From positions 1-24,839 of the IMG/VR virus record IMGVR_UViG_3300009376_000075: a stretch of 24,839 bases of DNA. One strand, written 5' to 3'. Each line of letters starts with the position of its first letter. Position 1 is the first letter of the stretch. Positions 6,043 to 13,251 of this stretch are shown here, one piece after another. This stretch comes from a virus. The notes below the pieces were generated by a model. It saw only the letters and a program-made list of their open reading frames with translations. It was not told the DNA's origin and did not search any database. The translations under genes were made by a program, and so were the position numbers.

Positions 6043-6625
6043 TGAAATTTTTTACTCCTTACAAGGAGAAGGGTTAAGAATTGGTACGCCAACAGTATTC
6101 ATCCGCTTACAAGGATGTAAAGCGAAACATGCTTGCTTTAAAAAAGGGATAGTTTGTGATACGGAGTTTGAATCTGGCAAAGAGTATCAACTTGAGCAAC
6201 TGGTAGATTGGATTAAGCAAAACGCTCATGGTTGTAAAGAGATAACTTGGACAGGCGGAGAGCCAACCGACCAGCTAACAGATGAAATGATTAAGTTCTT
6301 CAAAGATAAAGGGTACTATCAAGCGATAGAAACAAGTGGCTTGAACCCAGTTCCTGATGGATTAGATTATGTAGCCCTATCTCCTAAAGTTGGAGAACAC
6401 GTTATCAAGAAGAATTTTAAAAAGGTTGACGAACTTAAATATGTTAGACACTCAGGGCAAGAAATACCTCAACCAAGCATTGAGGCTGACCATTATTGGG
6501 TAAGCCCTCATTCTGATGGATTTCAAATCAATCGCGAAAATCTCAGACATTGTATAGACCTGTGTAAAGCCAATCCTAAATGGAAGCTATCTTTACAATC
6601 GCACAAAGTGTGGAGAGTGTTGTGA
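6026..6625 (+). CDS. queE: QueE, 7-carboxy-7-deazaguanine synthase (unusual Cys spacing)
   Basis: 199 residues; radical-SAM enzyme that contracts 6-carboxytetrahydropterin to 7-carboxy-7-deazaguanine. Seen: IFYSLQGEG (8-16), FIRLQGC (25-31), TGGEP (76-80), IETSG (101-105), LSPK (118-121) and SLQSHK (189-194), all QueE landmarks. The iron-sulfur cysteines are Cys31, Cys37 and Cys44, that is C-x5-C-x6-C before DTEF, not C-x3-C-x2-C nor the C-x14-C-x2-C form known in some QueE. All three cysteines needed for a cluster are present. The gene overlaps queD by 17 bases with no strong ribosome site, so it is probably coupled. Confidence 0.9.
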   Translation: MKLNISEIFYSLQGEGLRIGTPTVFIRLQGCKAKHACFKKGIVCDTEFESGKEYQLEQLVDWIKQNAHGCKEITWTGGEPTDQLTDEMIKFFKDKGYYQAIETSGLNPVPDGLDYVALSPKVGEHVIKKNFKKVDELKYVRHSGQEIPQPSIEADHYWVSPHSDGFQINRENLRHCIDLCKANPKWKLSLQSHKVWRVL

Positions 6626-7446
6626 ATCAGCGAATCATAACTTGGAAAGATATTAAAAGTCGAGTAAAAGAGTTAGGCTTAGATGATAATTCGAAGTACT
6701 ACGGAGTTCCAAGAGGCGGTCAAGCCATAGCATCTTATTTGAACCCAGTAGACACCCCAGAAGAGGCAGATTTTATCATTGATGACCTAATCGACTCAGG
6801 AGCAACAAAAAACGCCTATATGAGCAAATATAACAAGCCATTCATTGGACTATATGATAAACAAGCAGAAGGTATTACAGATTGGTTGGAATTTCCATGG
6901 GAAAAAGATGGCGATAAAGAAGTTGAAGAAAACATGGCTCGTGTTATACAATACTTTGACGATGGAAATAGAGAGGGGCTAAAAGAAACTCCTAAAAGGT
7001 ATGTTAAGTTTTTAAAAGAATTCTTATCCCCTGATGATTTTAACTTTACCACATTTGACGGTGAAGGCACAGATGAAATGATTGTGCAATGTAACATTCC
7101 TTTTTACTCTTTGTGTGAACATCACTTAGCACCTTTTTTTGGTGTAGCACACATTGCTTATATCCCAAGTGGTAGAATAGTAGGTTTATCAAAACTAGCA
7201 AGAACGGTTGAAAAGTACACAAGAAGACTTCAGAACCAAGAAAGAATAACAACTCAAGTTGCTGAAAGAATACAAAAAGAGTTAAACCCATTAGGGGTTG
7301 GTGTTGTTTTAAAGGCGCAACACCTATGTATGGCAATGAGAGGGGTAAAGAAACACGATGTATATACTACAACATCTAAGATGATTGGTGCATTTAAAGA
7401 GGATATGAATACTAGGCACGAATTCTTAAAACTTATCAAAACTTAA
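6622..7446 (+). CDS. folE: Fusion of Gpt-like guanine phosphoribosyltransferase and FolE (GTP cyclohydrolase I)
   Basis: I start at GTG 6622 (GTGA overlap with queE; GGAG at 6612-6615), giving 274 residues; ATG 6580 would add 14 residues inside queE. Residues 4-98 parallel E. coli Gpt in order: IITW (5-8), GVPRGG (28-33), the PRPP loop FIIDDLIDSGAT (51-62), LYDKQ (77-81) and DWLEFPW (87-93), matching VTW, SRGG, VIDDLVDTGGT, AKP and TWIEQPW, including the purine-contacting Lys and Trp. The flexible loop of Gpt is shortened. Residues 100-274 are FolE: zinc ligands Cys165 and His168 in CEHHLAPFFG, Cys236 in HLCM, then TTTS and TRHEFL. FolE supplies dihydroneopterin triphosphate to QueD. Confidence 0.9.
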   Translation: MNQRIITWKDIKSRVKELGLDDNSKYYGVPRGGQAIASYLNPVDTPEEADFIIDDLIDSGATKNAYMSKYNKPFIGLYDKQAEGITDWLEFPWEKDGDKEVEENMARVIQYFDDGNREGLKETPKRYVKFLKEFLSPDDFNFTTFDGEGTDEMIVQCNIPFYSLCEHHLAPFFGVAHIAYIPSGRIVGLSKLARTVEKYTRRLQNQERITTQVAERIQKELNPLGVGVVLKAQHLCMAMRGVKKHDVYTTTSKMIGAFKEDMNTRHEFLKLIKT

Positions 7447-7451
7447 CAAAA

Positions 7452-7802
7452 ATGAAATTAACTGATAACGAATTTTGGAAAGTATTAAGAGAGAGCGCAG
7501 GTATCTATGCTAGAGCAGTTCGTTTGGCAAAAAAGGAATACAATGTAGACATTTCACGCATTGCTATCAGAGAAAGAGCATTAAAAGACCCTCACCAATT
7601 GAAAGACATTAGAGAAGAAAACATTGATATAGCAGAAGAAGGGATACATTCATTGATGCGCTCTAAAAACGAGTCTGTGCGATTTAAAGCTGTTCAACTA
7701 TACTTAAAGACCATTGGTAAAGAAAGGGGTTATGTTGAAAGACAAGAGTTCGATGTTGATAGTGATATGAATTTCACTGTTGAGTTTATCATGCCTGAAT
7801 GA
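7452..7802 (+). CDS. terS: Terminase small subunit
   Basis: 116 residues. The N-terminal half is helical with DNA-binding character (YARAVRLAKKEY, ISRIAIRERAL), then a central helical segment (EGIHSLMRSKNESVRFKAVQLYLKTIGKERGY) seen in terminase small subunits of siphophages, then an acidic tail that ends at the TerL start. It recognises the packaging site and forms the ring that hands DNA to TerL. The start follows the modification operon by 5 bases without an evident ribosome site. The stop TGA overlaps the TerL ATG (ATGA). The assignment relies on pattern plus position. Confidence 0.85.
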   Translation: MKLTDNEFWKVLRESAGIYARAVRLAKKEYNVDISRIAIRERALKDPHQLKDIREENIDIAEEGIHSLMRSKNESVRFKAVQLYLKTIGKERGYVERQEFDVDSDMNFTVEFIMPE

Positions 7803-8989
7803 ATGTCAAAGTTCCTTTTGCTTTTAATTCCCTGTTTGAACCGAAACGATATAAGGTTTATTATGGTGGCAGGGGTGGTGGTAAGTCATGGGGGTTTGCT
7901 CTAGCTTTATTGGTTATTGGTGGTAACTCCAAGAAGAGAATTCTCTGCACCCGTGAGGTTCAAGGCTCAATAAGGGACTCTGTTCACAAACTTCTTTGCA
8001 CTTGTATAGAGAACCATAATATTGGTAATTTTTATCGAATTACGAGAGATGCTATATACGGCAAAAATGGAACAGAGTTTATCTTTCATGGATTGAAGCA
8101 CGACCCGATGCAAATTAAATCTCTTGAAGGAGTTGATATTTGCTGGGTTGAAGAGGCGCAGAAGATTAGCAACGATAGCTGGGATGTTCTTATCCCAACA
8201 ATAAGAGCAGAAAACTCTGAAATATGGATTTCGTTCAATCCAAATATAGCTACTGACCCAACATATCAAAGGTTTATTGTCAACCAAAGACCAGACCAGA
8301 TAACAACTAAGATTAATTATAATGAAAACCCTTTCTTTAGCTCTGAATTACGCTCTGAAATGGAATATCAGAAAGAGATTGATTATGATGATTACTTACA
8401 TATCTGGGAAGGTGAATGTAAAGAGTCTACTGATGCGCAGATATTTAAGCATAAGTATATAGTTGAGGATTTCGAGTCACCAACAGATGCCACTTATTAT
8501 TACGGTCTTGATTGGGGTTTCTCGCAAGACCCCACAGCGATACTAAGATGCTTTATAATTGGGAATGATTTATACATTGATTATGAGGCTGGCGGTACTC
8601 AGGTTGAGCTTGATAATACCTACACCCTAATTGACCAAATACCTAATTCAAAAAGATGTGTAATAAGAGCAGATTCAGCGCGACCAGAGTCTGTCAGTTA
8701 TGTGAGGCGACAAGGCTATATGATTGAGTCTGTACATAAGTGGTCTGGAAGTGTAGAAGATGGTATTGAGCATATCAGGAGTTTTAAGCAGGTACATATA
8801 CACAGCAGGTGCATGGAAACAGCTAGTGAGTTCGTCAGATATAGTTATAAGGTTGATAGAGTTACTGGTGACATACTGCCTGTCATTGTTGATGCTCATA
8901 ACCACTACATAGACGCACTCAGATACGCTTTACAACCAATGATAAAAAAGAAAGGCAAACCAAAGTTAGCAACAATCAAAGGATTTTAA
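7799..8989 (+). CDS. terL: Terminase large subunit (ATPase and nuclease)
   Basis: 396 residues; motor that cuts and packages the genome. Walker A GGRGGGKS (23-30), a TREVQGSIRDS segment (51-61), Walker B ICWVEEAQ (114-121) and SFNPN (145-149) define the ATPase. The RNase H-like nuclease has GLDWGFSQDPTA (236-247, Asp238), RADSARPESV (290-299, Asp292) and DAHNHYIDALRY (365-376, Asp372). This order and the length of about 400 fit the PBSX-type (Terminase_3) family. The DNA packaged is probably modified by the genes just upstream. Confidence 0.95.
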   Translation: MNVKVPFAFNSLFEPKRYKVYYGGRGGGKSWGFALALLVIGGNSKKRILCTREVQGSIRDSVHKLLCTCIENHNIGNFYRITRDAIYGKNGTEFIFHGLKHDPMQIKSLEGVDICWVEEAQKISNDSWDVLIPTIRAENSEIWISFNPNIATDPTYQRFIVNQRPDQITTKINYNENPFFSSELRSEMEYQKEIDYDDYLHIWEGECKESTDAQIFKHKYIVEDFESPTDATYYYGLDWGFSQDPTAILRCFIIGNDLYIDYEAGGTQVELDNTYTLIDQIPNSKRCVIRADSARPESVSYVRRQGYMIESVHKWSGSVEDGIEHIRSFKQVHIHSRCMETASEFVRYSYKVDRVTGDILPVIVDAHNHYIDALRYALQPMIKKKGKPKLATIKGF

Positions 8990-8990
8990 A

Positions 8991-10283
8991 ATGGGAATTG
9001 AATCAACACATCCGCTTTACGATGATAAAGCAGAACAATGGGAAAGAGTCAGAGATTCTTATACAGGTAGTGATGCGGTTAAGAGCAAGGGTGAATTATA
9101 CTTGCCAAAATTAAGCGGACAGGAGAAAAAAGACTATGACGCTTATAAGTTACGCGCTTTATATGTAAACGCTCTAAAATCAACGGTTAGCGGGCTTGTG
9201 GGTGCTGTTATGAGGGTAGAACCAGTTGTTGATGCGCCAGATAGAGTTCTGGAACTAACAAAAGATATTACTGGTACTGGTGTTTCATTAAACGATTTCA
9301 TATCCAACATGCTTACCGAACAGCTTTTAACTGGGAGGCAAGGTGTTTTGGTTGATAGGAATTTCGACAGGTCGTATCTTTCAGGATACACAACAGAGCA
9401 GATTACCAATTGGGCTAATAACAGAATTATCCTTAGAGAGTCTTACATCAAGAAAGACCCTAAAGACGAATACAAGTGTGAGTATGCAACTCAATACAGA
9501 GAGCTACTTGTTGAAGAGGGCGAATACATCGTAAGGATTTGGAGAGAAAACAAAGGCTGGAAAATATGGCAAGAGGTGTATCCTACCAATGTTGGCAACG
9601 CTTTGGTAAATATTCCTTTCGTTGGAATCAGTGGTAATGAATTGAACTTATCACCATCCGCTCCACCATTGTTGGCTTTAACAGATGTTGGCTTATCAAT
9701 GTATAGAACAAGTGCAGATTTAGAACATGGTAGGCACTTTACCGCACTTCCTACACCTTACGTTACTGGTATTGATGTTGATAGTGAGTTATCTATTGGC
9801 TCTGGCTCTGCTTGGATTTTGCCAGACTCATCTAGTAGGGCTGGTTATTTGGAATTCAGTGGTCAAGGTTTAACCGCGTTAGAAAAAGCAGTTGAAGAAA
9901 AACGCTCAATCATGGCTGGTCTGGGCGCTCAATTATTACAATCTCAAAAAGCTGGTGTTGAATCAGCAGACTCTATAAGATTACGGCAAAATGCAGAAGC
10001 CTCAACCTTAGTAGGTATTGTTATGACAGTTGAAGAAGGGATTACTCGGGCTTTGCAACATATGGCTGAATGGGAGGGTGTTTCTGAGGAAGTAACCGTT
10101 ACTCTAAATACTGACTTTGTTGATACCAAGATTTCAGCGCAAGACTTAACCGCTTTGATGGGTGCTTGGCAATCTGGTGCTATTAGTCATGACACATTCT
10201 TGCACAACATGAAGAGAGGCGAGATACTACCTAAAGGCATTAGTGTTGAGGATGAGAAGCAACTAATCGACCTAGATGTCTAG
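8991..10283 (+). CDS. Portal protein (DUF4055-like)
   Basis: 430 residues. The N-terminus (HPLYDDKAEQWERVRDSYTG, then GELYLPKLSGQ) is the start of portal proteins of the DUF4055 type, and the middle KLRALYVNALKSTVSGLVGAV fits the same family. The protein forms the dodecamer at one vertex of the head through which DNA passes and to which the connector attaches. Its place between TerL and the MuF gene supports the call. Start ATG 8991 follows the terL stop by one base. The 3' end overlaps the MuF gene by 8 bases. Confidence 0.88.
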   Translation: MGIESTHPLYDDKAEQWERVRDSYTGSDAVKSKGELYLPKLSGQEKKDYDAYKLRALYVNALKSTVSGLVGAVMRVEPVVDAPDRVLELTKDITGTGVSLNDFISNMLTEQLLTGRQGVLVDRNFDRSYLSGYTTEQITNWANNRIILRESYIKKDPKDEYKCEYATQYRELLVEEGEYIVRIWRENKGWKIWQEVYPTNVGNALVNIPFVGISGNELNLSPSAPPLLALTDVGLSMYRTSADLEHGRHFTALPTPYVTGIDVDSELSIGSGSAWILPDSSSRAGYLEFSGQGLTALEKAVEEKRSIMAGLGAQLLQSQKAGVESADSIRLRQNAEASTLVGIVMTVEEGITRALQHMAEWEGVSEEVTVTLNTDFVDTKISAQDLTALMGAWQSGAISHDTFLHNMKRGEILPKGISVEDEKQLIDLDV

Positions 10284-12234
10284 TGTCAACAGCGACCTCA
10301 AGGATGAAATAACGGGGCATGCCGTCAGCTTAAATCGGCTTGAAGCTGGCATGAGGAAAGATGTCGTAAAAGAGTTGAAAGTATTAGAGCGCAAGCTAAC
10401 TAAGCAGTTAGATAATTCTAATGTTTTGAACGGCAAGCCCATGACAAAGTTTCGCCAGAAGCGCTTACGAGAACTACTGAAGCAAACCAAAGAAACTATC
10501 AATCAGCACTACAAAGAGATTGAGAACCGCCTTGATAATGATTTGGCTTCTGTCGCTGGCGTTGTTGAGGCTCAAACTGTTAAAGCTGTAAACACCTCTA
10601 TCAAAGCATCTGTATTATCAACAGGGATGAGCAAACAGGCTCTCAGGGCAATAGCCTCAAACACTCTTATTGAGGGTGCGCCCTCTAAGGAATGGTGGGC
10701 AAGGAGAGGAACTGCTTTTGTTGATAAATTCTCAGATACCGTAAGACAGGGTATGCTTTCAGGTGAAACAACACCACAGATAGTAAGAAAGCTGAGAGGC
10801 TCAAGAGATTTGCAATATAAAGATGGATTGTTGCAAGGAAATTATAGGAGCGCAGAGGCTCTAGTTAGGACATCCGTACAATCTGTTGCGAACTCGGCAA
10901 GGGTTGAAACATACCGAGAAAACGATGATATTGTTAAGGGTATAGAGTGGTCAGCAACATTCGATAACAGGACTAGCCAAATATGTGCCAATCTTGACGG
11001 CAAACAATGGGATTTAGATTACAATCCTATAGGACACGGTACACCATATCCTGGGGACACTGCCCATTGGAATTGTCGTTCTACCACAGTTAGTGTTCTA
11101 AAGAGTTGGAAAGAATTAGGCGCAAAAGGAAAGTTTAAAGAAATACCAGAATCAACAAAGGCAAGTATGGATGGTCAAGTATCAGGCAAGCAGAACTATG
11201 AAACTTGGCTCGGAAAGCAAAGCAAAGCCACCCAAGAAGATGTGCTGGGAAAAGGCAAGCGCAAACTCTGGAAAGAGGGCAAAGTTGGCTTCTCTGATTT
11301 AGTTGACCAAAGTGCTAACCCTTTGACGTTAGGACAGATTAAGAACAAATTAAGCATGGTTGATGATGTTGTGTTTGATGTGCCGTATGTTAATTTAGAG
11401 AAGAGTTATGATGTTGCTCGGTCACATATACAAGAAGTAAATGGAGAGCGATTCATAGGAAAGGCAACTGAATTAGCCCAGCCTGTTACCGCAAGTAAGA
11501 ATATGTTAATAAACCTTCAGGTTACAGGCTTTGTTTCAGAAGATTTAGCGAAACAAGCAACCAAGGCTTTAGGTTCTGATAAAGTTAAGGTTCACATGGC
11601 TTTCAAAACAACTAGCCTTAAAAAAGCAATACGAGATAAAGAAATTAAAAACAGCCTACAATCTGGTAAAGGCTCATACAAGACACACGGTAAAGAAAGG
11701 ATAAGTTTAGAAAAGAGAGTTTTAGGTCTTGATGATTTTGATGCAGAAAATGTAAGCCACTACCCTAAATATGGGTTTATGGCATCAAAAGATAAGTTTG
11801 ATTTTGACAAGATATTTGATTACGATTATGGTGATAATGTAGTTGTTTTTAAAGATACAATCAGAAAAAGAACAACAGTAACAATGGGTGATTCTTTTAA
11901 TGGCAACGATTTAAGTCTAGGTGGTGCTACACCTCCATCTCCGCTTAATAAAATCAATGAAGAAAGTTTTTACCGAACTTTTAGATACACAGAAGGTAAG
12001 GATTATCAGCCTTTTACTTACATGTTTGATGATGCTGACAAATTCATGAAGTCTGGTCATTACAAAGATTTAGTTAAAACAACTAGAGCAGAATATATTG
12101 AGGCGCAAATATATGGCGAATTAGATTTAGAAGATATAGATTATATTATGACTAAGACTGAAGGTGCAAAAAAAGCAATAGAATCAGAATTAAGAAAAGC
12201 AGGTGTAGATATAAAGGTGAAACTGTATGAGTGA
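10276..12234 (+). CDS. MuF-type minor head protein with 300-residue C-terminal effector-like extension
   Basis: 652 residues. The MuF/SPP1 gp7 domain spans about 130-280, with VRTSVQSVANSAR (197-209), WSATFDNRTSQICANLDG (225-242), GHGTPYPGDTAHWNCRST (253-270). Residues 308-352 (YETWLGKQ, DVLGKGKRKLW, LTLGQIKN) are the usual end of this head protein. The following 300 residues are extra. They contain YPKYGFMAS (496-504), DYGDNVVVFKDTIRKRTTVT (517-536) then GDS, and a terminal YIEAQIYGELDLEDI (607-621). MuF proteins of many phages carry such C-terminal toxin domains (e.g. ADP-ribosyltransferase-like), injected with DNA or made in lysogens; I cannot assign which fold this is. The 3' part is more AT-rich. 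Confidence 0.85.
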   Translation: MSSVNSDLKDEITGHAVSLNRLEAGMRKDVVKELKVLERKLTKQLDNSNVLNGKPMTKFRQKRLRELLKQTKETINQHYKEIENRLDNDLASVAGVVEAQTVKAVNTSIKASVLSTGMSKQALRAIASNTLIEGAPSKEWWARRGTAFVDKFSDTVRQGMLSGETTPQIVRKLRGSRDLQYKDGLLQGNYRSAEALVRTSVQSVANSARVETYRENDDIVKGIEWSATFDNRTSQICANLDGKQWDLDYNPIGHGTPYPGDTAHWNCRSTTVSVLKSWKELGAKGKFKEIPESTKASMDGQVSGKQNYETWLGKQSKATQEDVLGKGKRKLWKEGKVGFSDLVDQSANPLTLGQIKNKLSMVDDVVFDVPYVNLEKSYDVARSHIQEVNGERFIGKATELAQPVTASKNMLINLQVTGFVSEDLAKQATKALGSDKVKVHMAFKTTSLKKAIRDKEIKNSLQSGKGSYKTHGKERISLEKRVLGLDDFDAENVSHYPKYGFMASKDKFDFDKIFDYDYGDNVVVFKDTIRKRTTVTMGDSFNGNDLSLGGATPPSPLNKINEESFYRTFRYTEGKDYQPFTYMFDDADKFMKSGHYKDLVKTTRAEYIEAQIYGELDLEDIDYIMTKTEGAKKAIESELRKAGVDIKVKLYE

Positions 12235-12406
12235 TTTAGTAATAATTAATGATGATGAAAAACTCTATGTTTTTGATTATAAAGAAGATGAAAAGATGGC
12301 AAGTGTGTATAAAATAAAAGGGAAAAAACGCATAAAGTCCCTAGCAACCTTCCCTGCGTGTTTACGGTTTATGCCCTATGCTGTTGTAAAAGAAATAAAC
12401 AAATAA
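12227..12406 (+). CDS. Small protein coupled to the MuF gene, 59 aa (immunity candidate)
   Basis: ATG 12227 overlaps the MuF stop by 8 bases and has AAGGTG at 12215-12220. The product begins MSDLVIINDDEKLYVFDYKE, is acidic in the first half and basic (KGKKRIK) in the second, with no membrane segment. I recognise no family. Being coupled to a gene whose C-terminal domain looks like an effector, it is placed where an immunity protein or a chaperone would be, but that is inference. It is followed by the strong promoter at 12440, so it ends the upstream operon. Confidence 0.6.
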   Translation: MSDLVIINDDEKLYVFDYKEDEKMASVYKIKGKKRIKSLATFPACLRFMPYAVVKEINK

Positions 12407-12439
12407 CTTTCAATTATCTTAACTTTATGTAAATTAAAG

Positions 12440-12468
12440 TTGACAAACACGAAAAAAGGGCGTATAAT
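12440..12468 (+). promoter_or_regulatory. Consensus sigma70 promoter
   Basis: TTGACA (12440-12445) and TATAAT (12463-12468) are both perfect and are separated by exactly 17 bases. The start of transcription should lie near 12475. It is the best promoter in the window and drives the boxA leader and the two small cassette genes, and possibly the scaffold by readthrough. Because it does not depend on a phage sigma factor, it is expected to be active as soon as DNA enters or throughout infection. Confidence 0.85.
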
Positions 12469-12504
12469 AGGAACTATAAAATCAAGAATGTGACAGGTTC
12501 TAGA

Positions 12505-12516
12505 TGCTCTTTAAAA
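12505..12516 (+). promoter_or_regulatory. rrn-type boxA antitermination site
   Basis: TGCTCTTTAAAA differs from the E. coli rrn boxA (TGCTCTTTAACA) at one base and lies about 30 bases after the predicted transcription start. In bacteria boxA RNA binds NusB-S10 and lets RNA polymerase resist Rho. There is no obvious boxB. It suggests that this transcript recruits host antitermination factors. Confidence 0.6.
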
Positions 12517-12551
12517 ACAAGTAGGCGAATAAAGATAAAGCCAAACGACCA

Positions 12552-12582
12552 TTACTTTTAATTTATTTGGAGATTCAAAATG
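12552..12582 (+). repeat. Cassette leader repeat, copy 1
   Basis: A 31-base stretch ending in the ATG of the 97-residue gene. It is identical to 12920-12950 except for one C/T change, and holds the ribosome site TTTGGAG. It forms the 5' side of a duplicated gene cassette. Confidence 0.9.
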
Positions 12583-12873
12583 AAAACAAATGAACTTGAA
12601 AAGTTCTTGTCTGACACTCTTAACAGATTAGCAGATGAAGAAGAGAAGAAGGCAAGCCTAGTTGGAAAAGTCTTTTCTTTAGAAGATGTGGAATATGAAA
12701 TTCACGTTGACGGTAGAAAAGATGCAGGGTCTATAGGACATGGAGTTGTAATGTTCTGGTACAAAGGAAAGCCAGAACCAGACTCTGGATTGTATAGCGA
12801 AAGCGGTTGCTACTTTTGGGATGAGCCACCATACTTCAATGAGAAGCAGTGGAAAAAAGATAGATACGGTTAG
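12580..12873 (+). CDS. Hypothetical cassette protein, 97 aa
   Basis: ATG 12580 has TTTGGAG 9 bases upstream. The N-terminal 30 residues form an acidic helix; the rest has a beta-rich, aromatic stretch (VVMFWYKGKPEPDSGLYSES, then CYFWDEPPYFNEKQW). No membrane segment, no family recognised. Its leader and its terminator are near copies of those of the next gene, so it is one of two paired cassettes rather than part of the head operon. Function unknown; a moron-like accessory gene is the best description. Confidence 0.7.
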   Translation: MKTNELEKFLSDTLNRLADEEEKKASLVGKVFSLEDVEYEIHVDGRKDAGSIGHGVVMFWYKGKPEPDSGLYSESGCYFWDEPPYFNEKQWKKDRYG

Positions 12874-12892
12874 AAAGTAACAATCAAAACTA

Positions 12893-12921
12893 AAAGGGAT
12901 AGCCTAACAAGTTATCCCTTT
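12893..12921 (+). terminator. Intrinsic terminator, cassette copy 1
   Basis: AAAGGGATA (12893-12901) pairs perfectly with TATCCCTTT (12913-12921) around the loop GCCTAACAAGT. A T-rich run (TTTACTTTTAATTT) follows. The stem is a near copy of that at 13141-13169, with one compensated base-pair change. The A-run before it means it could also work on the other strand. Confidence 0.8.
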
Positions 12922-12950
12922 ACTTTTAATTTATTTGGAGATTTAAAATG
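12920..12950 (+). repeat. Cassette leader repeat, copy 2
   Basis: Second copy of the 31-base leader (one mismatch to 12552-12582), running directly out of the first terminator and ending in the ATG of the 52-residue gene. Confidence 0.9.
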
Positions 12951-13106
12951 GATAATAAAAAAGACTATTATGTCAGAGTTAATGGAAAAATACTTAGAGA
13001 TAAAAACAACAAAGTGATATGGCATACAGAAACAGAGGCATTTAAACTTGCTGATAAACTCACTTCCATGGGTAAAAAAGCAAATGCTGGTTTTTATTTG
13101 TTTTGA
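12948..13106 (+). CDS. Hypothetical cassette protein, 52 aa
   Basis: ATG 12948 with TTTGGAG upstream, inside the repeated leader. The product is basic in the first half (MDNKKDYYVRVNGKILR) and ends LADKLTSMGKKANAGFYLF. This end resembles that of the gene cut by the left edge of the window (LANRL then AGFYYAV), so both may belong to one family of small phage proteins that read as a beta strand, helix and a final AGFY strand. A terminator follows at 13141. Function unknown. Confidence 0.7.
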   Translation: MDNKKDYYVRVNGKILRDKNNKVIWHTETEAFKLADKLTSMGKKANAGFYLF

Positions 13107-13140
13107 TATCAAAAAGTTAAACTCTATTTTCATATAACCA

Positions 13141-13173
13141 AAAGGGACAGCCTAACAAGTTGTCCCTTTTTTT
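13141..13173 (+). terminator. Intrinsic terminator, cassette copy 2
   Basis: AAAGGGACA (13141-13149) pairs perfectly with TGTCCCTTT (13161-13169) around the same 11-base loop as copy 1 (GCCTAACAAGT). Seven T follow or overlap (13167-13173), a canonical intrinsic terminator. It separates the cassette genes from the scaffold gene. Confidence 0.92.
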
Positions 13174-13177
13174 ATGT

Positions 13178-13208
13178 TTAACGCAAAAAACACAAACTAA
13201 TGTATAAT
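13178..13208 (+). promoter_or_regulatory. Possible promoter for the scaffold gene
   Basis: TATAAT at 13203-13208, just after the terminator, is a perfect -10 box. The only -35 candidate is TTAACG (13178-13183), weak and at a long 19-base spacing. A promoter is expected here because a strong terminator lies immediately upstream of the scaffold gene. Confidence 0.5.
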
Positions 13209-13251
13209 ACTTCCTTCACAGAGTGACAATTTTAATTATTCAGGGAATAAA

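Noticed and set aside
6580-6621. ATG 6580 as the start of the Gpt-FolE gene
   Set aside because: It would overlap queE by 46 bases and add residues with no counterpart in Gpt; GTG 6622 has GGAG, a GTGA coupling and aligns with the Gpt N-terminus.
6816-7439. Several reverse frames opposite folE
   Set aside because: The forward frame is an unmistakable FolE; the reverse products have no recognisable content.
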